This document shows, one piece after another, positions 47,804-59,100 of a stretch of 64,000 bases of DNA. Numbering within the stretch: the first letter of the stretch is position 1; each line of letters starts with the position of its first letter. A model generated the notes under the pieces. That model was not told the origin of the DNA. It searched no databases and was given only the letters and a program-made list of their open reading frames with translations. A program made the position numbers and the translations under genes. This DNA is from Rallus limicola (taxonomy: Eukaryota; Chordata; Aves; Gruiformes; Rallidae). The stretch is taken from positions 18,654,146-18,718,145 of the forward strand of contig JAKCOZ010000001.1 of the NCBI GenBank assembly GCA_022605955.1, in the 5' to 3' direction.

Positions 47804-48304
47804 TTAGGAGGACACCAGCTCCATGCTCAATATACCATTCTGCAACCAGTCTCCTTGTAGCAGCCTACATCCTCTGTGGGGTGATGGCACTCTCTGTCTT
47901 ATGTAGGCTTTAGTCTGAATTATGTAAGTTCCTATTGGCTGGTCAATTTTAACAGCATTCTCAAAAAATAACTCTGGGTCCTCCAGCAGATTTTGACTGT
48001 TTTGTCTCAGTTTCCAGCCATGTTTGCTCTCTTTCCAGAGACTCAGCTCCTCAAAAGCAAGGAGACTGTCACCCTGACAGCCACAAACTCTGCTGCATTT
48101 TTTGGTCTGGTTGTTATACTGTTTAAAGACATATGGTTCACATGTTTCATTTTTATGTGGAAGCCAGTATTCTTCACATTCCTGTGATACAGCGTCCTGG
48201 TGAGCCTCAGATGTCAGGCTTAATTCAAAACTATTAGAAGCATCCAGTACTTCAGCATCAGCTATTGTCAAAAATAAATCCACCTCCAACTGCTGTAGAA
48301 GCAT
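47804..48304 (-). other. Unidentified 166-codon open frame
   Basis: An ATG-to-stop frame of 166 codons on the minus strand, long for decayed AT-rich intron DNA. Its product would be hydrophilic with an acidic N-terminal third (EVDLFLTIADAEVLDASNSF), a Cys-bearing middle (CEEYWLPHKNETC, then KKCSRVCGC), and a Trp- and Glu-rich segment (FEELSLWKESKHGWKL). There is no signal peptide or membrane segment. A stop lies directly before the ATG. It lies about 600 bp upstream of the gypsy-type integrase relic on the same strand, so it may be another part of that element, an unrelated captured gene fragment, or chance. I do not recognise a family. Splice sites were not evident. Confidence 0.35.
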
Positions 48305-50791
48305 TCAGTTGCAGAGTCCCTTAGCATCATTTCCCACAATCACTGGGGGCCACATACTAGCAGCGGAGGCCAAAAAGACTCAGGGTAACCCCACACCCAA
48401 ACACAATCACTGCAGACCAATCCCCAGCATCTTTGAGCAAACCAGACTCCTCTTTTTCCTTGGCCCCCAGTATCTGCTGATAACAATAGCCTGATTAAAC
48501 TTTCTGAAGTTATCCTTGATAGTCCTAGAGGGCAACAGCTCTGGTAAGGTGAGGCTTTCAGTGACTCCACTCTTCCCTACAGAGCATTTTCTTAGCTTTT
48601 TCTACCTACAGGCACCACAATTTTGTTCAAAATCAATTTCATTCAAGGACAGGGATTCACCTAATCAAATGCAGACAGGTATCCTCTAGATGTGTATTAT
48701 GCAGGTCTGTGTATGACCTAGTGACCAGCAATGTCTTTGTCATCAGTAGGGAGAAATAGAGACATTACTGGGGAGCAGCTATTCTAAGCCCGAGGTATGT
48801 GCCTCAAACAGTTCCAACAAATCAGGCTCTGAAACACTCCATTTCTCCCCAGTGATTGAAAAGTTGGTCCAGACTGGCTGCTGCAGATATGAAAATGAGA
48901 TTCATAAGTGTTTAGTGTTTGGTGTGACTTACGTCTTGAAGGAGTGTGACACAGACCTGTTTTATTCAGTCTCTCACTCCCAGCCCTTCAGAACCGAGTC
49001 ACATGAACCTGGGCACAGGAGTGGGATCTCTGCTGGCAGGCCATGTGCAGGGCATGGCCCTTCTGAAAGCCATTGTTCCCTTCCTTCTGAATGGCACCTG
49101 CTCCCCAGGGGAAGATACTAACACACACTGTGCCATAGGCGTAGTGAAAACATTAAAATGAGGCACCAGCCTTCATTTTATAAGGTCTTCAAGCTTTGAT
49201 CATGGAGTAAAAGAGTAGAACACAAGTAGTTCCTCAGCAGCAGCCGCTGGAAGAATGTATCCACCAGGTCCCAGTTTGCCAGGTTTGCACCTCAGAGTAC
49301 AATCATAGACATAACACTGGGTGCATCAAGTAGGACTGAAGATTTCCTGACATTGTCGCAGACAAAAAGTGCACAAATCACCCCAGTCAAAACCAGACCA
49401 GGGTTTGTGTTGTACTGGTAGCGATGTCACAGGAAGAGACTGTTGTGCCTTTTCAACTCTGTAGACAAAAGCCAGGGGTCTGCCAAATTTTCTAGCTCCA
49501 CAGTAACTGTGGGAAAAGAATTGCAGAAGAGACCCCAAGACAGTAAAGGCTGATCTACATACAAAACAGGCACTAGCAGACTCACAGTTGTTCAGCATGT
49601 GCTCCAGGCTGACCCACAGATACAGGAGCCTTCTAGCACAGCACCAAACCCCAGCTGATATATTCTTATCAGCCAGGGTAGTTGCCTCAGGCTCATTACC
49701 CTGTTGTCAGGGGTGGTGATGTTACTGTGATCTGGGAGGGGTGTAGCATGCAGCCATGGGACTTTGCTTGCATCATGCAGTGCAAGAGTGGTTACCACAA
49801 GAGCTGTTTGTTGCCTTTTGACCTTCCCTGTGAATCTGTGCTGACCAAGGCTACATGGCCCTGGGCTGGTATGCAACCTCTGCCAAATAATCTCTTGTTT
49901 GCTTGTGAATGCCATCCCCGTTGATCAGTTTCCAGCTGTCTTATATTGATTTAACTTAATTCAATGCAAGTGTTTTGCATGTAGAAAAGGCTCCATGAAT
50001 GTTCCCATGAGGTCTAAATCAGCTCTTCTCTCTCTCTTGCTTTTTAAATCCTATTGTCACTCATGTGTAGCTTTCCTACACTCGGTACATGCCTATTCCT
50101 GGGGGGAACAATTGCCAGGGGCTTAATTTTAGAGAGGAATGCTCACCCTGCTGTCTGGGAATGAAGCCTGGTGTAGCCAGCTTCAAAGACTAGACAGATT
50201 TGTTTTTGAGCTTAAAAGACATCTTCCCCTTGACTGGGATTTGCTATTGTATCTCTTAGGTTCCCATCTTCCCTTTCAGCCTATGGCAGGGTTCAAGTGC
50301 TTTCCAGGCTCCTTCCATCTTTGGACCCTTTCAAATACACACATTAGGTACTAGCAGATTTTCAGCTCTGCTTCTTGCCCGCTGAACATCACTGAGCTGA
50401 CTGAGAATGTGGTGGATTTGACAGGATCTGTGCTTTAAAGAATCTGTCATTTGTCTCTTCTGTCTCCACAGAGCCCTGGGGCTCATACAGCACACTCCTA
50501 AAAGAAGGGTTATTTTTAATTCTAATAAACTAGCACAGAAGGAGAGAGTTCTTTGCCTTTTTTCCTTCATTTCACATCACAATTTTAGTCGTAATAAAAG
50601 ACTTCACACCAAATATAATAAAAGGATGAACTGTTTTTCCTGTGTGCCTGTTGTTTTTCTGACAGACATATGTGTTTGTTTATTTTTAGATTATAAAATG
50701 CAATTATCATGTTCTCTGAAGTGCACATGTAAAATTAAAAACATGTTGAGTCAACTTACTGCTTAATTTATGTTAATTAAACTATTCAATG
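48305..50791. other. Non-coding region, nothing recognised
   Basis: About 2.5 kb between the unidentified open frame and the second MIR-like SINE. I looked on the minus strand for a reverse transcriptase YxDD-type motif that would extend the gypsy relic upstream and did not find a convincing one. Short open frames only. Confidence 0.5.
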
Positions 50792-51010
50792 GGAAGGGTG
50801 TTCCTGGTTAAGATGCTTCAGTGGGATCTGGATTTTATTCTTGGCTCTGCCACTGCCTGCTTGATTCGTGGCAAGTCACTTGCTCTCCCAGTGTTTCAGT
50901 TCTTTATTCCCAAAATGAAGATAATTCACCTTTGTTTTGTCCGTTTTGACTGTAAATGTTTGAAACATGGGTTATTTTGCACAGTGTTCAGCATAGCACA
51001 CCCTAAGTTC
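50792..51010 (+). mobile_element. MIR-type SINE relic, near full length
   Basis: The sequence runs through the whole MIR order: TTCCTGGTTAAGATGCTTCA, a TGGATTTTATTCTTGGCTCT head in place of the B-box region, TGCCACTGCCTGCTTGATTC, GGCAAGTCACTTGCTCTCCC, GTTTCAGTTCTTTATTCCCA, AAATGAAGATAAT, and then ACAGTGTTCAGCATAGCACA, which corresponds to the conserved AACAGTGCCTGGCACATAGTA near the 3' end. At about 219 bp it is close to the family's usual length of about 260 bp. It is the clearest MIR copy in the window. Confidence 0.88.
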
Positions 51011-51898
51011 CATTTATAATTGTATATATTGATAATAGGTCATCCTGTCTCCAAGAAAAAAACACCTCTGCAAGTCCTTCCCAATGCATGGATTTGCAAA
51101 CAAATATACTTTCCACCACACCCAGACAGGCAATAAGTCAGAGCTCTGTCAGATCATGCTCAAAACTGAGTTTTCATCAGTGGAAGTATGCTGATCTCAG
51201 GTTTCAAAACCCCGGGCTTCTATTGTGGAAGTCAAGAACTCCTCTTCAAAAAGAGTTTAGTTCTTTCATTGCATTCTTAAGCTTCATCTAAGCTAAGGAG
51301 TTTGTGAAATCTCACATGGAGTTTTAGTACAGATCAGGTCCAAGCCTGTGGGTTAGGTAAGACAGAAACTCTGGCTTGAGCACACTTGGCTGGCACACCT
51401 GGGAAAACTTGGTGTCATATGAATGGTGGAAGGACTTGCTTCACTCTCACATTTCTGTCAAATAATCAGCCTCAGAATGGGCTCCACCAGACTAGCAGGA
51501 TTTAGCCTACTGATTAGCCTGCTGTCTACTTAGGAGAAGTGATGATTTTCTAGCACAACTTGATGTATACTCATTTGTGCTGACCATCATCCGACTACAC
51601 CCGCTCATATCTGCTTTCCTGTTTATTCACCAGTTGTGTTTTGCCTGGATGTTTGCCTTATGGCTTTGTACAATGCCAAATACATTGAAGACCTCAGCCC
51701 TAAACTGGTAGCAGTTATCAGAGGAGGTTCCCTCTGTTTTCAGTCAGTGCTGGCTTTAGCAGAATCGTTTTCTCCAACTAATCAGCTCTTTTGAACCCTA
51801 GATCTAAGCCCTTATTCCTTCAAACCTGGGAATTCAGGATGTGAAGAGGGTGAGAAGGAGTTAATGAGTGATGGGATTATGCTGTTAATTTATTTCCT

Positions 51899-51960
51899 GG
51901 CAGCACTCAGAGTGCTTTTCAATGTCATCCACAGTCAGTACAAGCCCCTCATTATAAAAG
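51899..51960 (+). repeat. Diverged short duplicate, copy A
   Basis: The segment contains GGCAGCACT, CTTTTCAATGTCATC, CAGTCAGTACAA and CCTCATTATAAAA, in the same order and with similar spacing as in copy B about 550 bp downstream. It may be a local duplication or two relics of one unnamed old repeat. Confidence 0.55.
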
Positions 51961-52301
51961 GCCAAAGTATCTGTGGGGCTTCCTCCTTTCCTGCCACAGG
52001 TGTCTGCCCCAGAGCAGTTTACACTTTACAGGCCATGTCAGCCCTACAGTTTTCCTACCAGCACAAAGTCACAATGTAGGCACACTTCTATGAGCCTGAA
52101 ACTCCTTTCTTCACTTGACATACACTCTGCCATCCTTTGCAAATGTACCTGAGACACATCTAACATGAAGTTCACTATGTGGGCTCAGGATGCCAATCCC
52201 CTGCCCTGGGCTGTCATGTCACAGAAGAGGATGAGTCTCAGCCTTGCCCCACTGCCAATGCACATGCCAGTTTAGGGCCTTATATTCCAAATAGACTTAT
52301 T

Positions 52302-52331
52302 AGACTAAATATACTAAATTATACTAAATTA
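52302..52331 (+). repeat. Three-copy decamer tandem
   Basis: AGACTAAAT is followed by two ATACTAAATT units and then AGAC. This short AT-rich tandem lies in otherwise mixed sequence; no function is implied. Confidence 0.8.
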
Positions 52332-52447
52332 GACACTTCCCATAGCCAACCTTGTACCAAGGACCATGTCCCAAGCAAGACCCAAAGGACCCAAGTACCT
52401 GTTCCCCACTGGCTTGTCTGATCATCACAGAGAGGAACTGGTGAGGA

Positions 52448-52511
52448 TGGCAGCAGCACTAAGCTTTCTTAATGTCATCTGGAGCCAGTATAAACCTCAC
52501 TCATTATAAAA
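52448..52511 (+). repeat. Diverged short duplicate, copy B
   Basis: This is the partner of the segment at 51899-51960: GGCAGCAGCACT, CTTTCTTAATGTCATC, GCCAGTATAAACC and CTCATTATAAAA. Identity is clearly below that of a recent duplication. Flanking sequence outside about 60 bp does not align well by eye. Confidence 0.55.
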
Positions 52512-53084
52512 ATTCCATTAACAGTTTAAATCTGCCACACTCATTGCTGGATACATTTGTCCAACAGCACTGTAAATGGCACAATCAACTCACCCTGTTC
52601 ATGAGTAACATGGTCATGCTCTTTTACTGGCTTTTCCTTGAGAGAAAAGTTCTGGCCACCAGCTGACACTCCCAAGACAGATCAGAGTAATGAGCCTGAA
52701 ATAGAGGTCACTGAAGTTCAGAGCTGGTTCACTTTGCACCTGGGTATTTAATTCTTCACATCTCTTGTTCCCATCAATAAGCTGTAAGCAAAGGAGAGCA
52801 GTCAGGAAACGAGAACAGTAGGAACCAAGGATCAGGGTGTCTACGGACATCTGCCTCCCATAATATTCACACTGAATTAAAGGAAATAGGCTCTGCTTCA
52901 CCCCATTTAGCCAGCTTGCTTGCAATTCACACCTATTCCATACATCCATTTTCATTTCTTCCTCTCGATTTACTGAAAAATTCTCCCTCCTCACTCTTTC
53001 CATAAACTCAGCAGCCTGTCTTCTGTTGAAGTTACAAGTCAGATGTTAGCTTAGCCAGTGATTAATACAGCTCTTGAAAAGGTC

Positions 53085-53155
53085 AGCTTTGAATCTCACT
53101 GCCAAGCTCACCCACCTCTCTGGGCAACTCCTTAAACCTCTTCTCTTACTTTCAT
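53085..53155 (+). mobile_element. Possible MIR-type SINE fragment
   Basis: CAGCTTTGAATCTCACTGCC followed by CTCTGGGCAACTCCTTAAAC and CTCTTCTCTTACTTTCATAA follows the middle of the MIR consensus (TTCGAATCCCGGCTCTGCC, CTTGGGCAAGTTACTTAAC, CTCTGTGCCTCAGTTTCCTC). Only about 70 bp are alignable and the likeness is weaker than in the other two copies. Confidence 0.5.
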
Positions 53156-56100
53156 AACATATTTGCAGTTGAAAATAATTAAAAGTGATATGCTACTTTA
53201 TATCTTGAAAGGATATTAATTGTAATATTGCTCTTGGGTGTTAGGAAATGTTTTGAGGCTGTGCTTGAAGAAGAAGGACTGGTTTAATTCACCTCTCACA
53301 TGGATTGCTTGTAGCTCTGAAAATCTGATCTAGTCCCATGTACCACCTAACCACCTTTGGAAATAACCCAGTGGATCTGAGGAAGTGAATTCAACATGAT
53401 TATTGTCATCTGTTGATGGGGAAAGAGAAGGATCACATCAAATTTTACAGGCAAACTAAAGGTTCTTCGTTCTCCCTCAAGCCCAAGCCAGCACAGTCTT
53501 TGTATGCTTGGACAAGTACTCTCACCACATTAAAAATTAAAGCTAGGTTTGTTTTGTACTGCACAAGTGTAGGTTGTCCTGGTTCTGTCTGTGCTCCTAC
53601 ATGTGTAGTGTCACCAAGGAAGAAGCTCTACTCTGCATCAACAAATGTAAAGTAACCCTTCTGATAGGCAATATTTTAGGGAATTTGATCTTGAAGCCTC
53701 TCCACATGGAGAAATGCAGTTAAGAGTAAGCAGAATTTTCCTGTGAGTATTTTTTATTTTCTTGTTCCTTTTGAAGTAAAAGAGGAAATGTGGGAACCAT
53801 TTCTAAATTACCCATGCACCAGAGTGACGGAAGAAACCCAGAATGAGATAAAAACCAACAGCTGGAACATATTGTGGTACAAGGAAGCAATTAGCTTATG
53901 GCATAGAAGAATGAAATCACATATAGAAATGATTTGTGTCTCCTAGCGTTACCTTGACAACCCGGAAACTTTGGGACAAACGAGGCCCACGGTCCCAGGC
54001 TAATGCTGGTGTCATATAGAGATGTGCTACTCCAGAGGGAAGGAAGAGTCACACCTTTCCTTAATGGTCTCAGCTGAGACCTTGCAGACATGTGGGAAGA
54101 GGCAAGAGGGATGAAGGGGTCAGCCGCTTCCCCTCTGTCCAAACTTTCCCAGCACTGCTCCAAGTTCCTGGAAGAGCTTGCTTCTCCCTGCCACAGGGAT
54201 GCCTTGCAACAGCTTTGGTCCACATGCCCCTAGGACCCTATGTCATAAGCCTCTCAGCTGCCCTCCTACTCTCAGTCAGCCTCAACTTTGGACACAAAAG
54301 GCCATCCTCACAGGATTGCTTAGAAGTTGCATCATCAAGTAATAAAACAGTGAAAATACCTCAGGGTGGGAGAGGAATTTGAGATAAACATACTTTACCA
54401 GACATTGCAAAAGAAACCATCGCTTCATTGAAATGAGTGAGCTAACTCCCATTGCCTTCAGTGCGGCCAGGACTTTAGTCCTTATGTGTAGGATGCCATG
54501 CTGCCATAGTGATGAGCTCAGGGTAGCATTAGCCACATGAAGTCAGGCAGCTAGATTGATGGATGTAATCAAATTTCCTGCTCCAGTTACTGTTTTACCA
54601 TCTAAAGTCTCAATTTAATCAGTGCTCATACTCATAGTGGGATTTGTTTCAGGAGGGACTCCACTTACCGCTCCCATTTTCAGAGCTGGTTAATCCTTTC
54701 ATGGGGCAGGGTTTGCATATCATGCATCATAAATTTCCTCTGTGAGGGATGAGGAAGAAAGGGCAGGATTTGTCATAAGTGCTTCACAAGCGTGTCTTCA
54801 TGGCAGGCACAGAGATACCCAACCAGATGGCTTCACCCCATTAAATTCTCACAGGTGGAGACCAAGGTCCAAAAAATACACAGCGGTCAGATCTGTGTAT
54901 GCTAAGCCCCCTTCTTCCCTAGAAAGGCCTGGGAACAAAAATACCTGAGCTGGGTGCATAAGCCATCCACACGTGGGTTTTTTGCTACATTCGTCCAGTT
55001 CTACATTTCCCATCTCCAAACTGGTGAGCCTGCATCATAATGTGCTTCATGACCCTATGGGCCCAGAGGACCTCCGCACAGTGTCCCACAGTATGGAGTG
55101 GATGTGCCAGCTCTGGACCCACTGAGGTTACAAAAAAAATCACTGTGTACAAAGAGTCTCAGCAGTGTTCATGCTTTTGGTGACCCCTCCCACTAAGGAC
55201 TATCACTAGCCCTGTATGGTGCAGGATCAGTTTAAAATAACTTCACTTGAGTGCTTCATGGAAATCCCCTGCCAGTCACCCTCCTCACGTGCTTTTTGTT
55301 CTGAGAATCAACAGGCCTCAAAGCGCAGTCTCAGAAGAGGCCACATCTGTACGGAGTTTGCTTTCATCCCCACAAGGGTTCCCAAACAATGCCAGTGCCA
55401 GCCGGAGGTTTGCTGAATGGTATGAGAACCAAAGGTTTTCTTTGCTTTCTGTTCATCCATTAAAACCTTGTGAGTCAAAATTAAGAGGACAGGAGTGGGA
55501 GCTTTTGGAGGCTGTGGTTTCTCACAAATGTCTAAAGCTAAGTACTAATGAGAAAGATTAAAAAAAAAGTCTGCAACCCATCACCACAGCAATGCCACAA
55601 TTAAAAGACAAATCCAGTGTGTGCTGCTTTACATTTATGATGCAGACAAACTAATTTAGCTAATTAAGTCTGTCTACAAAATGCAAATGAAACAGTATTG
55701 TCTCCTTAAGGTCCAGTATCTGAGATTCTTGCTACTGAAGTCCAGAAATGCGCAGACACACAGCCTGGACACCTGCTATTCTCTGAGCACGGAATTAGCT
55801 GAGCCAACTCCTCATGGGAAGTTTTGAACATTTCCTTTGTTGTCCTACCCACCACTGATGGATGAAAACACATCAGCTGAGAAGCCCGCAAGGACAAGTG
55901 AACACAAAACTCTTTTTGATTTAAGAATTTAAGAAACAAAACCAAGAAAAAGTGAAAAGCCCAATTGACTTCTCCTAGTCTTCAGTTTTTTCTTACTGGT
56001 TTTGAGTAGTCCTAAACAAATTGAGGTATTATTTAGTTTCTCTGAGAGAACAAATGATGTTTGTCAATGCAAAGACTTTTTTGTTGTTTAAAAGGAGCTC

Positions 56101-59100
56101 CCAGTCTATATATTTTTTGATTGATAGCAAATCTGTGTGCAGAACAAAAGCTCAGCAGAGAAGTTCAGCACTACCTCCATGAGAAATAAAGACAGGACCA
56201 CTCTAAAAGACTTCAGCAACCAGTTTTGGAGAATAATTTAATGTCATGAAGTCTGATGCTTCACCTGTGAGTGAGCACAACGCTTGTGCAGCAATGGAAG
56301 GAGGTAGGTGCATTTGGTGACAGCAGGTAGTGTAGGTAAATGGTGCCTTTGCTCCTCTTGCCTCCCACCCTGTGCATGGCACTGCTTCCCATCAGAGCAC
56401 CAGGCATAAACTCACTTGGTGAGCCCAATGCCTTTCTTTCAGGCACATGCCCATTTACCTCCATGCATGTTTCTGCCCACATTCCAAAATCTTACCTGGA
56501 TCCCATGACAGCCTCAGTAAAGTGCCTGGGAAAGGAACAAATACCTTCCTGTACTGGGTGTGGACCAGCTCACTCACATTTGTCTCATTTATCCCAGAGA
56601 AGTGGAGATATTGCCTCACAGATTAAATCAGCTCAGGTCTCCACCTCTTTTTCCAGTAAAGGGCGAACCCTTTCTCTCTAGACAAAACAGAAGGAGTGGG
56701 CTCATAGAGACCACAGCATCCTTTTCTGCTCCAGGCCTGGCCAAGCTAAAGAAGAGGGTCTATATGTTACTCCAAAAGGAATTTCTCTGCTTCCTGCTGC
56801 TTTCCATTCCTGGCCGCTGCAGCCTGCGGTACATCCATGTGTGTGCTCAGCAGCGGAAAAATGCTGCTGACCGAGGTGGTGGTTGCAAGATGAAAAAGGC
56901 TGATCCACACAGTGGTTTCTTCTGTCTTCCTCTGAATGCATTCACTTCAGTAGCCCCTTTCTCGTTACAGCTAGGAAAGATGTAAACAGCAGCCAGGCCC
57001 AGCTGAAAATAACTCTGCCTGTGTCCTGTGTGGAGCCTGCTCAACTTCCCTACTTATTTTGTCTCCCAATGGCAAACTGTGTTGTCCCTCAGCACTGAGG
57101 TCACAAAGTTTGCTCATAAGATAGTCTGGCAGGACAGCCACTGAATATGTTTCTTCCACTTCGTTGGAATCTCTAATGGCTTTAGCAAACAGGTGAAGCA
57201 GGATCGCACCTTATTTCGTGAAATAAGCCGCGAGAGGGAGACAAATCCCCATGTGGTGCCATTGTGGGATCCTGCCCTTAAAGCCTAGGTAGGAAAAGGT
57301 TTTCTCAGCTTTTGAGAGTGTCAAGGTTTCAGATTATTTCCTTAACCCAAAGTAAAAATCTTTAAAATAGTCAAGAGTAAAATATGGAGAAATAAAATTC
57401 ATGTCAGAAAAAACTTCCCTTTTACACAAAGGAAGCTTTTCATTTACCCTTTGGACTAAAAAAAAAGTTTATTAATGCCCATTCTCAGAATTGTTGAAAC
57501 ACGACACTTTCAGCTTTGCAAATATGAAGTTTGCACTTTGGGACCTCATTTTCTTCCCCAATCAACTGCTGAATTTGGAGACATGGTGAAAAAGAGCCCT
57601 TCCTACAGTTTTTTGGCTTCTACTAAAAACATGTAATTTGAAAGTTCCTAAGCAATCTCAAGAGACACAAAGCTAATTCAATCATAAGATACAGTGGCAG
57701 CCTTTCATGTCCTTGGTGCCTCTGACATGAGGCAAAAATTAGTCTGGGTAAATATAGAAGATTTTTATCTCAAGAAAGAAACTTGAAACTGTAAAGCACA
57801 AGAACGAGGATGTTGGGAGACCAAGGCCTATACTTGAACCCCACCTACTCTAGGTGTCTACAAAAGATGTCACAAAAACTTCAGGGTCTAGAAGAATTGT
57901 TGCCAGGGTTCAACTCCACATGCAACCCATGGAGGAGGTGGGCCCATGGAATAGGTCTTTGGAGACACTCCCTGTATTTATGTCCCAGAGCACAAAAAGC
58001 AGGGGATATGTATTTCACTGCCAGGCCACATTGGTGAAGTATTTGAATTCCTGCATGAGCCTAAGGACTCAAAATATTGAAAATAAGATCTGTCTGTAAA
58101 ATAGGACAAACTGGGTCCATTGCATAAACATTTTTCTTGTGAGGTAATACCTGACTTTTCAAGTCAGTGGGCAAAAGAAATGTGGTGTAAATATCTCTGG
58201 CTGCAGGTAAAAAACGCACCCACTATGCTTTTGATCTGAAAAAGGTAGTCAATGGCAATTACCATATGGGAGCAGTACGACATATGGCTGCATGTGACAG
58301 ACCATTTTTCTGTACAACTGACAGGTGTACAAAGATGGGCCTCAATGTGAAATAAAAACTACTCTCCTGCGAAACCCTGTGAGATGGGCTGAGACTACAT
58401 TAATAGTAGGAAACCACACAGTGCCAGGCCCACTGCCTGGCAACTCTGGCATGGACCAACCCCAGATGTGCTATCAAACTCTCTTAGTCTCCCAAGTACC
58501 CTCTGGGGTATGTCTGCAGACATAGGCTGGTTTCCATGTTGTGTTTGGTAATTGTTTGGGAGAAGGTTGTTTGGCTTGAGCCAGAATATTCCAGAGATCA
58601 ATCTCACAATTTAGCAGTACAGGCAACATTGTCCTTGCTAAATTATAGCTTTACTTACTAGTATAGATGTACCCTGAGATGCCAGCTGCAGGTTGACACA
58701 TTTCATGTTCCTCATTCTTCTTTAGGTTCAAAATCCCTTATGCTCTGGAGCATTAATCAAGATTAACAGCCATGCTTTTAAAAAAGTATCCAAATAAAAC
58801 AAGGATCTTTCCCAAAAGTCCAGCCGTGACTGCCTGGTTCTCTGTGCTGCTATTTCTATAGTTCTGAGTGCTGAAGAATGGCAAGAAGAAAGGACTCTGT
58901 GATCCATTGCCCAACAGCTTTCAGAAGCCAAGATGATATTTCAAATGTTCCAGTGGACCATTGTATCCCGTTCCCAGTACCAGGCAGCATCCATGACTGG
59001 TGGCTTGTGGCCCTCTTCCTGTCAGCGTCTGACATGGCAATGTCAACCGAGGCCTCATGGGGTCATTGACTTACACACACAGGGTCATAAGACTTACCAT

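Larger units (their letters stand above)
51011..53084. other. Non-coding region with a repeated 60-bp segment
   Basis: No gene is recognised. Two diverged copies of a segment of about 60 bp lie at about 51899-51960 and 52448-52511, sharing GGCAGCA, AATGTCATC, CAGTA and TCATTATAAAA in the same order. A small decamer tandem, (ATACTAAATT)-like, three copies, lies at 52302-52331. Confidence 0.55.
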
